From NCBI GenBank assembly GCA_943357015.1, contig CALRFZ010000024.1:1-11234 (forward strand): 11,234 nt of DNA. The letters are read 5' to 3'. The notes under the pieces were generated by a model, which worked only from the letters and a program-made list of their open reading frames with translations, did no database searches and was not told the DNA's origin. The stretch comes from Candidatus Staskawiczbacteria bacterium (GTDB lineage Bacteria > Patescibacteriota > Minisyncoccia > Minisyncoccales > Staskawiczbacteraceae). Of this stretch, positions 1 to 5,431 are shown in pieces (the first letter of the stretch is position 1; the number at the start of each line of letters is the position of its first letter). Made by a program: the position numbers and the translations under genes.

Positions 1-1709
1 AATTTTTCCAAACTAAAGTCTTCGGCTACGGCAGTGCCCAAAGCAATAATAATGCTTTTAATTTCTTTTGATGAAAGCATTTTATCAAGCCGAGCTCTTT
101 CCACATTCAAAATCTTTCCTTTCAGTGGTAAAATTGCCTGAAACCTGCGGTCGCGCGCCATTTTAGCCGAACCGCCAGCCGAATCTCCCTCTACAATATA
201 TAACTCAGACTCCTCCGGATCTTTTGACAAACAATCAGACAATTTTCCGGGTAAAGCCAAGCCTTCTAAAATACCTTTTCTTAAAACCGTTTGACGGGCA
301 GCTTTGGCGGCCAATCTAGCTTTAGTTGCTAATATGCAATTTTCAATTATGGCGCGGGCATCAGTAGGATTTCTTTCTAAATAATCTGTTAAGCCTTCTG
401 CTACCGCATCTTCCACTGCTCCTTTGGCTTCAGGATTACCTAATTTAGCCTTAGTCTGACCTTCAAATTGCGGATTTCTAATTTTAACTGATACAACGGC
501 GGTTAAACCTTCACGCACATCTTCTCCGGAAAAATTTTCATCTTTTTCTTTTAAAAATCCTTCTCGACGAGCGTAAGTATTCAAACATCGAGTCAAAGCT
601 GTTCTAAAACCAGAAATATGCGTTCCGCCTTCGGGCGTATAAATATTATTAGCAAAAGACTGTTCGGTGCATTCCATTTCCTGTGTATACTGAAAAGCTG
701 CCTCAATTGCCACATCTTGCTTAGTGGTAGCAATAGAAAAAATATTTTGATGACGAGGAGTATTACTCATCACTAAAAATTTAACAAAACTACCCACTCC
801 GCCCTCAAAATAAAAAGTATAACCAGATTCTTCGCCCTTTTTTCTTTCATCGCGAAAAGTAATTTTTACTCCTCGCGTCAAATATGCCTGCTGGCGAACA
901 TGGTTTAAAATCTTCTTGGGATCATATTTTATTTCGGGAAAAATTTGTGGATCAGCATCAAAGGTAATCATTGTGCCAGATTTTTTACTGTCAGAAACTT
1001 TTTTTACTACGCCTTTTGGCACGCCACGAAAATACTCTTGCTGGTAAACACCACCATCTCTTTGAACCTGCGCTTCCATAAAAGTAGAAAGTGCGCAAAC
1101 CACTGAAACTCCCACACCGTGCAATCCGCCAGACACTTTATACGCTTCGCCACCAAATTTTCCACCGGCATGCAAGGTGGTTAATACAGTTTCTAAAGTT
1201 GAAACACCTGTATCAGGATGTTTTTCTACTGGAATTCCTCGTCCATCATCAGAAACACTCACCCTGTTATCTGGCAACAATTTAATTTCAATTTCCTTAG
1301 CGTATCCAGCCATTGCTTCATCTAAACAATTATCCACCACTTCCCAAATTAAGTGGTGCAGGCCATCTAACCCCGTAGAACCAATATACATTCCGGGACG
1401 CAAACGCACAGGTTCTAAACCTTTTAAAACTTGAATATCTTTGGCGCCATACTCCCCTTCTTTTCGCACTTTTTTTTCGGCAATGGCTTCTAATTTTGGT
1501 AACTCTTTAACTTTTTCTTCCACAACTTCCGTTTTACGCGCTTTTGCTTCCCAAGGCTTGGCCTTAACTTTTTTTTCAACCAAAACCTCATCTGCCTTTT
1601 TAGCGACATCCTTTTTGATTACATCTTTAGCTGACTTTTTTGGCCCTCCCTTGTCCTCCGTAGCTTTAGCGAAGGATGGATCGTCTTTTTCTTGAATGTT
1701 TAATTTCAT
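1..1709 (-). CDS. gyrB: DNA gyrase subunit B, 3' end cut off by the window, with N-terminal extension
   Basis: This is the ATPase subunit of DNA gyrase, which introduces negative supercoils together with GyrA. I translated it by hand; 569 codons are visible and the frame runs off the left edge, so roughly the last 80 residues are missing. The GHKL ATPase domain starts near residue 87 (YGAKDIQVLKG). It shows the catalytic Glu123 and Asn127 in EVVDNCLDEA, DDGRGIP at 154-160 and GGLHGVG at 194-200. The transducer contains QTKAKLGNPEAK, and the TOPRIM motif EGDSAGGSAK starts at 507, followed by RRFQAILPLKGKILNVE. These favour GyrB over ParE. Residues 1-86 are an added Lys/Glu/Ala-rich, probably disordered tail that E. 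coli GyrB lacks; residues 11-22 come from a repeat-like sequence. The start ATG at 1709 has no Shine-Dalgarno sequence. A later start would remove the tail, but I see no good candidate before residue 87. Confidence 0.96.
   Translation of the reverse strand, partial: MKLNIQEKDDPSFAKATEDKGGPKKSAKDVIKKDVAKKADEVLVEKKVKAKPWEAKARKTEVVEEKVKELPKLEAIAEKKVRKEGEYGAKDIQVLKGLEPVRLRPGMYIGSTGLDGLHHLIWEVVDNCLDEAMAGYAKEIEIKLLPDNRVSVSDDGRGIPVEKHPDTGVSTLETVLTTLHAGGKFGGEAYKVSGGLHGVGVSVVCALSTFMEAQVQRDGGVYQQEYFRGVPKGVVKKVSDSKKSGTMITFDADPQIFPEIKYDPKKILNHVRQQAYLTRGVKITFRDERKKGEESGYTFYFEGGVGSFVKFLVMSNTPRHQNIFSIATTKQDVAIEAAFQYTQEMECTEQSFANNIYTPEGGTHISGFRTALTRCLNTYARREGFLKEKDENFSGEDVREGLTAVVSVKIRNPQFEGQTKAKLGNPEAKGAVEDAVAEGLTDYLERNPTDARAIIENCILATKARLAAKAARQTVLRKGILEGLALPGKLSDCLSKDPEESELYIVEGDSAGGSAKMARDRRFQAILPLKGKILNVERARLDKMLSSKEIKSIIIALGTAVAEDFSLEK
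1644..1680 (-). repeat. Candidate dispersed repeat translated in frame inside the gyrB N-terminal tail
   Basis: The segment encodes PSFAKATEDKGG (GyrB residues 11-22). Its core at 1654-1676 is an imperfect palindrome: on the minus strand TCCTTCG can pair with CGGAGGA with one G-U wobble. From memory, the peptide SFAKATEDK and close variants recur in unrelated annotated proteins of Parcubacteria-like genomes, which suggests a mobile or dispersed intragenic repeat. Only one copy occurs in this window, so its repeat nature cannot be shown from the sequence alone. Confidence 0.5.
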
Positions 1710-1719
1710 ATATATTTTT

Positions 1720-1749
1720 ATTATGTGACCATTTTACCAAATCCAACAA
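1720..1749 (-). promoter_or_regulatory. Possible gyrB promoter
   Basis: On the minus strand a weak -35 TTGTTG (1749-1744) is followed after 18 bases by CATAAT (1725-1720), five of six matches to the -10 consensus. Transcription would start only a few bases before the ATG at 1709, so the message would be nearly leaderless. This agrees with the absence of a Shine-Dalgarno sequence. The AT-rich context makes chance matches likely. Confidence 0.3.
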
Positions 1750-1762
1750 ACACCCGCAACTA

Positions 1763-1790
1763 TGTACAAATATTTTATATATGTTAAAGT
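1763..1790 (+). promoter_or_regulatory. Possible promoter of the 79-aa orphan gene
   Basis: TGTACA (1763-1768) and TAAAGT (1785-1790) are separated by 16 bases, each with four of six matches to the sigma-70 consensus. The gene is the only plus-strand gene here and stands divergent from gyrB, so a promoter must lie in this 122-base gap; the exact hexamers are uncertain. Confidence 0.3.
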
Positions 1791-1817
1791 CATAAACAGC
1801 ACATTTCCATTCTAGTC

Positions 1818-1824
1818 TAAGGAG
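1818..1824 (+). promoter_or_regulatory. Shine-Dalgarno sequence of the 79-aa gene
   Basis: TAAGGAG stands seven bases before the ATG at 1832. It is the strongest Shine-Dalgarno sequence in the window and supports this ORF as a real gene and its start. Confidence 0.75.
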
Positions 1825-1831
1825 TTTTTGT

Positions 1832-2071
1832 ATGCAGATAAATGATTTTGAAATCAGGCTCGACACTGAAGAGGTAACGATTAGCAAAATCAATTGCGTA
1901 TCAATGACCTTAATCGCAATCAGAGGTATTCAGACACAACAAGATCTTGATAAACTCAAAGATCAATTAAGTGCTTTTGGTGACACAATGAAAGCAAGTC
2001 GACTATTGGATGGAACCCTTGAACTGGTCATTGCCATAAAGTCTAATCCGGAAAAATTAGAACGAAAATAA
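1832..2071 (+). CDS. Unrecognised 79-residue orphan protein
   Basis: I do not recognise this family. The protein is short and soluble-looking, without a signal peptide or membrane segment. It alternates hydrophobic beta-like stretches (ISKINCVSMTLIAIRG, residues 17-32; LELVIAIKS, 63-71) with a charged helix-like stretch (QQDLDKLKDQLSAFG), a pattern that suggests a small alpha/beta fold. One Cys at residue 22 is the only notable side chain. Support for the gene is good despite its size: a strong Shine-Dalgarno sequence seven bases before the ATG, a hairpin terminator a few bases after the stop, and a location in a gap between two minus-strand genes. It is the only accepted gene on the plus strand. 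It could be a small regulatory or binding protein, but nothing here shows a function. Confidence 0.75.
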   Translation: MQINDFEIRLDTEEVTISKINCVSMTLIAIRGIQTQQDLDKLKDQLSAFGDTMKASRLLDGTLELVIAIKSNPEKLERK

Positions 2072-2077
2072 AAACAT

Positions 2078-2108
2078 AAAGCGTGAATTTTAACACTCAC
2101 GCTTTTTT
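2078..2108 (+). terminator. Intrinsic terminator, probably bidirectional, between the 79-aa gene and the PheRS gene
   Basis: AAAGCGTGA (2078-2086) and TCACGCTTT (2097-2105) form a perfect nine-pair stem with a ten-base loop, followed by a T run to 2108. On the opposite strand the stem is followed by a T-rich stretch (TTATGTTTTTA), so it could also stop transcription of the convergent PheRS gene, which ends at 2120. Confidence 0.88.
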
Positions 2109-2119
2109 ATTACCAAAAC

Positions 2120-3262
2120 TTACCGTATCACCGCACCAAACTCCTCTTTTGTTTTTTCTGTAATTTTATCGTGAATCGCATTAACCTCAATATCGGTTAA
2201 GGTTTTTTCTAGGCTCCGATAAACAATATGAAAAGTATAAGATTTTTTGTTGGCGCCAAATTTTTCGTCGTTTTCATACTCATCCATTAATTCTACTTGC
2301 TCAATTAAATTTCCGCCTAAATCGCGCACCAATTCATAGTAATTATTTAAATTAACAGACTTAGCAATAATAAAAGAAATATCGCGAGTAATTGGTGGGT
2401 ATTTGCTAACTTCTTGATATTTACTATTTATATCTTTAAATTGACTTATAATTCTTGGGTCCTGTGACCAAAAAACCCGAATATCGTTAATATTCATTTT
2501 TATCATTGCTAATCTTTCAATGCCAAAGGCAAAGGCCCAACCATTATAAATTTCTGGGTCAAGGTTAAAGTTTTTTAATACTTGAGTATGAACTAATCCC
2601 GCACCTGTAATTTCCATCCACTTATCGCCAAATTTAATTTCAATTTGAATGGATGGGTCGGTAAACGGAAAAGAGTCCACTAAAAACCGAAACTCAATAT
2701 CGCCAAAAATACTTTTAACTGCGTCTGCCTGCACTTCTTCTAAATCCTTAACCGTAATTACTTTTTGAGATTTTTTACAAATATATAAAAAATCAATTTG
2801 ATGAAACGCCGGAAAATGCTTGCGGTCAATTTCATCTTTTCTAAAGACAATACCCGCAGACATTAAACCCACAGACCCCTGTTTTTCTAATTTCTCTTTA
2901 ATACCTTTATGCCTTAAATAATACGGCCACATCACCGTCATTTGAGTTCGCAAAATATCTTTTGGGGTTAAATAATAAGTATCGGTTTCTCTCCGACTTG
3001 GATGATCTTTTGGCGCGTTTAAAACATCAAAATTTTCTTCAACGGTAACAATTCTGGGAAAATCGATAATGTCAAAATCAGAAAAACGTGGCAGACTCAT
3101 TACCGTGTCAGCTAAAATTTTAATTGGCGAATAATCTTTTTTAGTTAAATCTGGTAAAGCCAAAAGACGTTTAATTCTTTCCGAATTAACATCTGTTTTA
3201 GTTTCCAAATCTTTAACTAATTCTGCTTCACCCTGACTAAAAATAACAATATTTTCTAGCAT
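2120..3262 (-). CDS. Single-chain (mitochondrial-type) phenylalanyl-tRNA synthetase
   Basis: It charges tRNA-Phe with phenylalanine in the cytoplasm. The class II catalytic core covers about residues 50-275: NFDVLNAPKDHPSRRETDT (77-95) lies in the motif 1 region, motif 2 is FRKDEIDRKHFPAFHQID (140-157), a substrate-pocket strand is WMEITGAGL (215-223), and motif 3 is GWAFAFGIERL (241-251) followed by DIRVFWSQDPR. Residues 287-380 form a ferredoxin-fold anticodon-binding (FDX-ACB) domain (KYPPITRDISFI, then YRSLEKTLTDIEV). Standard bacterial PheRS carries FDX-ACB at the end of PheT in an alpha2beta2 enzyme. Here it is fused to the PheS-like core, as in monomeric mitochondrial FARS2, and wording such as FHQID, FPFTDPS and DIRVFW is FARS2-like. 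The long N-terminal coiled coil of bacterial PheS and any adjacent pheT are absent. No Shine-Dalgarno sequence is seen at the ATG. Confidence 0.93.
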   Translation of the reverse strand: MLENIVIFSQGEAELVKDLETKTDVNSERIKRLLALPDLTKKDYSPIKILADTVMSLPRFSDFDIIDFPRIVTVEENFDVLNAPKDHPSRRETDTYYLTPKDILRTQMTVMWPYYLRHKGIKEKLEKQGSVGLMSAGIVFRKDEIDRKHFPAFHQIDFLYICKKSQKVITVKDLEEVQADAVKSIFGDIEFRFLVDSFPFTDPSIQIEIKFGDKWMEITGAGLVHTQVLKNFNLDPEIYNGWAFAFGIERLAMIKMNINDIRVFWSQDPRIISQFKDINSKYQEVSKYPPITRDISFIIAKSVNLNNYYELVRDLGGNLIEQVELMDEYENDEKFGANKKSYTFHIVYRSLEKTLTDIEVNAIHDKITEKTKEEFGAVIR

Positions 3263-3325
3263 ATTTTAAAATTTTATGGATTAATTTTACCAAAAATTTA
3301 ACCAAAAAACAAGCTTTTCTAAAGC

Positions 3326-3356
3326 AAAAAAAAGAGCGGATTTTTTAGATCCGCTC
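3326..3356 (-). terminator. Intrinsic terminator of the 74-aa orphan gene
   Basis: Read on the minus strand, GAGCGGAT and ATCCGCTC form a perfect eight-pair stem (3349-3356 with 3334-3341) with a seven-base loop, followed at once by eight T residues (3333-3326). It lies 18 bases after the stop codon of the orphan gene and upstream of PheRS, so the two genes are separate transcription units. Confidence 0.92.
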
Positions 3357-3373
3357 ATTACTTGACCTAGGTT

Positions 3374-3598
3374 TTAATAACCCTTAGCCATATAAACTGA
3401 CTCGCACATTTCCTGAGTTTCTACTTCAGGAGGACTTATTGGCCCAAAAAAGGACGAACCTTTATTTGGGGTAAACCGAATGCCATCTCGGAAGAAATAT
3501 CCACCTTGAAACTCAATGATCTTGCATCCGGCAAAACTGGTGCTTTTGCACCAATAGTAGCCAGTTTTAACGGGCAATGCCTCTGTCCAACTGTGCAT
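3374..3598 (-). CDS. Small orphan protein with W..xLP..xGYYW and FGPIxPPE motifs
   Basis: I know no function for this 74-residue protein. It begins MHSWTEALPVKTGYYWCK and ends near FFGPISPPEVE (residues 50-60). This layout, a Trp and a Pro-Gly-Tyr-Tyr-Trp-like turn at the front and a GPI-PP turn at the back, resembles small hypothetical proteins I remember from phages and bacterial accessory regions. That likeness is from memory. The frame stays open upstream to a TTG at 3664 (96 residues), but I prefer the ATG at 3598 because AAGGGA stands seven bases before it, while the TTG has AGGGGA directly abutting it. It has its own promoter and terminator. Two 60-base blocks counted inside it are about 43-45% G+C, higher than the AT-rich transporters nearby, so it may be transferred. 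Confidence 0.75.
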   Translation of the reverse strand: MHSWTEALPVKTGYYWCKSTSFAGCKIIEFQGGYFFRDGIRFTPNKGSSFFGPISPPEVETQEMCESVYMAKGY

Positions 3599-3605
3599 GA
3601 CTTTT

Positions 3606-3611
3606 TCCCTT
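3606..3611 (-). promoter_or_regulatory. Shine-Dalgarno sequence that decides the start of the 74-aa gene
   Basis: AAGGGA on the minus strand lies seven bases before the ATG at 3598. The alternative TTG at 3664 would have no usable spacing, so this site favours the shorter protein. Confidence 0.55.
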
Positions 3612-3679
3612 ACATAAGCTTGGTAATAAAAAACCGCACTCTGCGGTAAAGGGATAGACGCCAATCCCCTACAAAAAAT

Positions 3680-3709
3680 ATATTAACACAAGCAATATCC
3701 CAAAGTCAA
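3680..3709 (-). promoter_or_regulatory. Promoter of the 74-aa orphan gene
   Basis: On the minus strand TTGACT (3709-3704, five of six matches) and TAATAT (3685-3680, four of six) are separated by 18 bases. Transcription would begin near 3673, giving a leader of about 75 bases to the preferred ATG. The site lies just after the ZIP gene's stop codon. Confidence 0.5.
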
Positions 3710-3720
3710 TAATTAAGTAG

Positions 3721-4452
3721 TTACATAAACCTAGAAATAGTAAAAACAAAAACTGAACCTAGTATCGTCAAGAAAATTAACTTATATGAACTATGCTCAG
3801 AGTGAGCTTCAGGCAAAATATCTGACGCGCCAATATATAGTAAAAATCCGGCAAAAAAGCCAAGATACAAATACAAAAAATAAGGCGGTAGCGTAAAAAA
3901 TAAAGTAAAGATAACTCCCAAAACCGGAGCCAATGCAGTCAGAAATAAAAATATTATCGCTTTCTTACTAGTATTTTTATGGTTAAGCATCAATGACACA
4001 GTATTAATACCATCAGTAAAATCGTGAGAAATGACCGCAACAGCAATTAAAACACCAATTACAGAATTAACTTGAAAACCAAGTCCAATAGCTACGCCAT
4101 CCATAAAACTATGACCAGCCAATGCCAAAGCTGACGCCACCCCCACGTGCGGATGTTTATGAATAGGGAAATGCTGATCAGCGTGATTATGTAGTAAAAT
4201 ACTTTTTTCTAGAATATGAAACAAAAAAAATCCAAAAACCAAGGCCAGCATTACATCAATAGCTTCAAAATTATATACTTTTATTTGCTCAATAATTTCT
4301 GGCAGAATGTCAAAAGCCACAATCCCCACCAAAACTCCAGCAGAAAAAGCCATAATAAAATGTAGTTTTTCTTTAAATTTTATCGCAAAAAAACCACCCA
4401 AAAAAGTTGAGGCAAAAGTAAGCACAGCAAATAATATCGGTTTTAAAATCAT
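3721..4452 (-). CDS. ZIP-family divalent metal transporter
   Basis: This 243-residue inner-membrane protein probably imports zinc or a similar divalent metal. It shows about eight hydrophobic segments and the two hallmark helices of the family: HSFMDGVAIG (His114, Asp118) in TM4 and HDFTDGINTV (His143, Asp144, Asp147) in TM5, which line the binuclear metal site. In TM5 the common HExxH-like wording is changed to HDxxD. A His-rich loop (HNHADQH to HKHPH, residues 88-102) precedes TM4 and is typical of metal sensing or delivery. DILPE occurs twice (48-52, 211-215), an echo of the internal repeat of ZIP proteins. The frame extends 40 residues upstream to 4572, but those codons lie in an inserted palindromic element. 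I therefore start at 4452, where MILKPILFAV begins the first membrane helix after GAGGT. Metal specificity cannot be read from the sequence. Confidence 0.9.
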   Translation of the reverse strand: MILKPILFAVLTFASTFLGGFFAIKFKEKLHFIMAFSAGVLVGIVAFDILPEIIEQIKVYNFEAIDVMLALVFGFFLFHILEKSILLHNHADQHFPIHKHPHVGVASALALAGHSFMDGVAIGLGFQVNSVIGVLIAVAVISHDFTDGINTVSLMLNHKNTSKKAIIFLFLTALAPVLGVIFTLFFTLPPYFLYLYLGFFAGFLLYIGASDILPEAHSEHSSYKLIFLTILGSVFVFTISRFM

Positions 4453-4455
4453 AAG

Positions 4456-4460
4456 ACCTC
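4456..4460 (-). promoter_or_regulatory. Shine-Dalgarno sequence of the ZIP gene, supplied by the element's inverted repeat
   Basis: GAGGT on the minus strand is an exact five-base match to the anti-Shine-Dalgarno complement and lies three bases before the ATG at 4452, a slightly short spacing. It sits inside the terminal inverted repeat, so its complement (ACCTC) exists at the far end of the element. Confidence 0.6.
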
Positions 4461-4549
4461 TTGCAAAATTAGCTTTGTAGCAAAAATTGCAGATTTGTGG
4501 ATAGAAATTTGATAGAATTTTTGGGCATAGCCTTGTGCTACACACAAAA

Positions 4550-4580
4550 ATTATAGCGAATTTATAGACCAAAGATGCAA
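4550..4580 (-). promoter_or_regulatory. Possible promoter inside the palindromic element, firing into the ZIP gene
   Basis: The minus strand carries a perfect TATAAT (4555-4550). The best -35 candidate is TTGCAT (4580-4575), weak and 19 bases away. Transcription would start near 4543, about 90 bases before the ZIP ATG. After a strong terminator at 4629-4665 only some 16 bases remain before the element, so a promoter within the element is the simplest way to express the ZIP gene. Confidence 0.45.
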
Positions 4581-4628
4581 TTTACAGCCAAAGCTAATTT
4601 TGCAAGAGGTCTATATCGTAATCATAGC

Positions 4629-4665
4629 AAAAAAACAGCTCCCAGTAAATCTCGGAGCTGTTTTT
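4629..4665 (-). terminator. Intrinsic terminator of the secreted-protein gene, possibly bidirectional
   Basis: AAAAACAGCTCC (4631-4642) pairs with GGAGCTGTTTTT (4654-4665) over twelve pairs with an eleven-base loop. On the minus strand the stem ends in a run of seven T residues (4635-4629). It starts ten bases after the stop codon of the gene at 4675-5370 and isolates it from the ZIP gene. Confidence 0.9.
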
Positions 4666-4674
4666 ACGAAAAAT

Positions 4675-5370
4675 TTACTTTGTTCCCTTTTTTAAATCAT
4701 AAGAAACATCTCTAATTACCGAAGCAGTAATTACCATATCTTTGGCTGGGCCAAAAACCCTCACCTTATCTCCGGATTTTATTTCCGTAAATGCCAAAAC
4801 AAGATAATTTTTACTTACCACTTTAGCACCCACTGCCATTTTTATGTCATAGGTAGCATCGCCAACCTTTAATTTAAAACTACCATCAGAACCTACATCA
4901 GAAACCACCACCCCTTCCCAGTTTCTAGCTGAAAGAGATTTTATTATCGCTTTAACTTCTCCTTTATTTTCTTGAATTTCTTGTTTAATTTCTTTCTTTT
5001 CTGTCCAATTTCTTACCAATAAAGCATCAATTGACCAAGCGCTAGTTTGATTTACATTTCCCTGAACACCCACAAAGTCGCCCGATTTAAATTGAGCAAG
5101 ATCTGTATTTGGCAATAACTTTGTAGCAGAATTAATGTTTATCACCCAATCCCCGCCCCAACTTTTAACAGTTAAAGAATTTGTGCCCACAACACTGACA
5201 GTTCCTCGTAATAGCGTTTTACCATTAGGACCAATTTCCAGTACCATTTTTTTATCTGACATTGCGCCAGTTAAGACCTTACTATTTACTTCCGCTAACG
5301 CCAAAGAAGAAACTCCAGCAAATATACTTGTAACTAACGCCACACTAATAATGTATTTTTTTGTATTCAT
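4675..5370 (-). CDS. Secreted protein with two tandem small beta domains (DUF5666-like)
   Basis: The function is unknown. Residues 1-26 look like a signal peptide: MNTKK, a hydrophobic core, and LALA before EVNS as the likely signal peptidase I site. With no Cys at that site it is not a lipoprotein. The mature part holds two related beta-rich units: about 51-122 (LLRGTVSVVGTNSLTVKSW ... FKSGDFVGVQGNV ... ALLVRNW) and about 151-225 (WEGVVVSDVGSDGSFKLKV ... IKSGDKVRVFGPA ... ASVIRDVS). Each runs from a G-V start strand through a KSGD-V-V-G step to an A-x-x-I/V-R ending, like the OB-type DUF5666 repeats common in secreted proteins of Patescibacteria-like genomes. A charged linker (EKKEIKQEIQENKGEVK) joins them. 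It is likely extracellular or cell-surface, perhaps binding a ligand or polymer. It is monocistronic, with its own promoter and terminator, and has no Shine-Dalgarno sequence. Confidence 0.85.
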   Translation of the reverse strand: MNTKKYIISVALVTSIFAGVSSLALAEVNSKVLTGAMSDKKMVLEIGPNGKTLLRGTVSVVGTNSLTVKSWGGDWVININSATKLLPNTDLAQFKSGDFVGVQGNVNQTSAWSIDALLVRNWTEKKEIKQEIQENKGEVKAIIKSLSARNWEGVVVSDVGSDGSFKLKVGDATYDIKMAVGAKVVSKNYLVLAFTEIKSGDKVRVFGPAKDMVITASVIRDVSYDLKKGTK

Positions 5371-5397
5371 TTTTTTAAATTATAGTTTTAAATTAGT

Positions 5398-5427
5398 AAT
5401 ATAATTCGACCTTTTTATTTTTGTAAA
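5398..5427 (-). promoter_or_regulatory. Promoter of the secreted-protein gene
   Basis: On the minus strand TTTACA (5427-5422, five of six) and TATATT (5403-5398, five of six) are separated by 18 bases, giving a start near 5391 and a 20-base leader. A second, perfect TATAAT lies at 5384-5379, which would give an almost leaderless message. Confidence 0.5.
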
Positions 5428-5431
5428 ATTT

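Larger units (their letters stand above)
4454..4612. mobile_element. MITE-like palindromic element, 159 bp, inserted at the ZIP start codon
   Basis: The ends are perfect inverted repeats of 24 bp (4454-4477 and 4589-4612) beginning AGACCTCTTGCAAAA. Similarity continues imperfectly inward over almost the whole element (shared AAATTGCA, ATAGAAATT-like and AATTTTTG blocks on both arms), so the full unit is a long imperfect palindrome centred near 4533. Both ends are flanked by ATA (4451-4453 and 4613-4615), which fits a 3-bp target duplication. It encodes no transposase and looks like a non-autonomous element moved in trans. The ends loosely recall IS5/IS1182-type termini, but I cannot assign a family. 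Its left end supplies GAGGT just before the ZIP ATG, and two bases of that ATG come from the ATA duplication. Confidence 0.85.

Noticed and set aside
1091..1695. Several plus-strand ORFs of 60-85 codons
   Set aside because: They lie opposite conserved gyrB codons and their products have no domain-like sequence; they are antisense shadows.
1666..1893. Minus-strand 75-codon ORF overlapping the gyrB start and the 79-aa gene
   Set aside because: It overlaps two better-supported genes and has no ribosome site or recognisable protein pattern.
2072..2119. Search for a small RNA or attachment site between the convergent genes
   Set aside because: The space is explained by a single terminator hairpin and nothing else is visible.
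3599..3664. TTG start giving a 96-aa version of the orphan protein
   Set aside because: AGGGGA touches the TTG with no spacing, while the internal ATG has AAGGGA at seven bases. I could not exclude it completely.
4453..4572. Forty extra N-terminal residues for the ZIP transporter
   Set aside because: The codons are read-through of the inserted palindromic element. The ATG at 4452 has its own Shine-Dalgarno sequence and begins directly at the first membrane helix.
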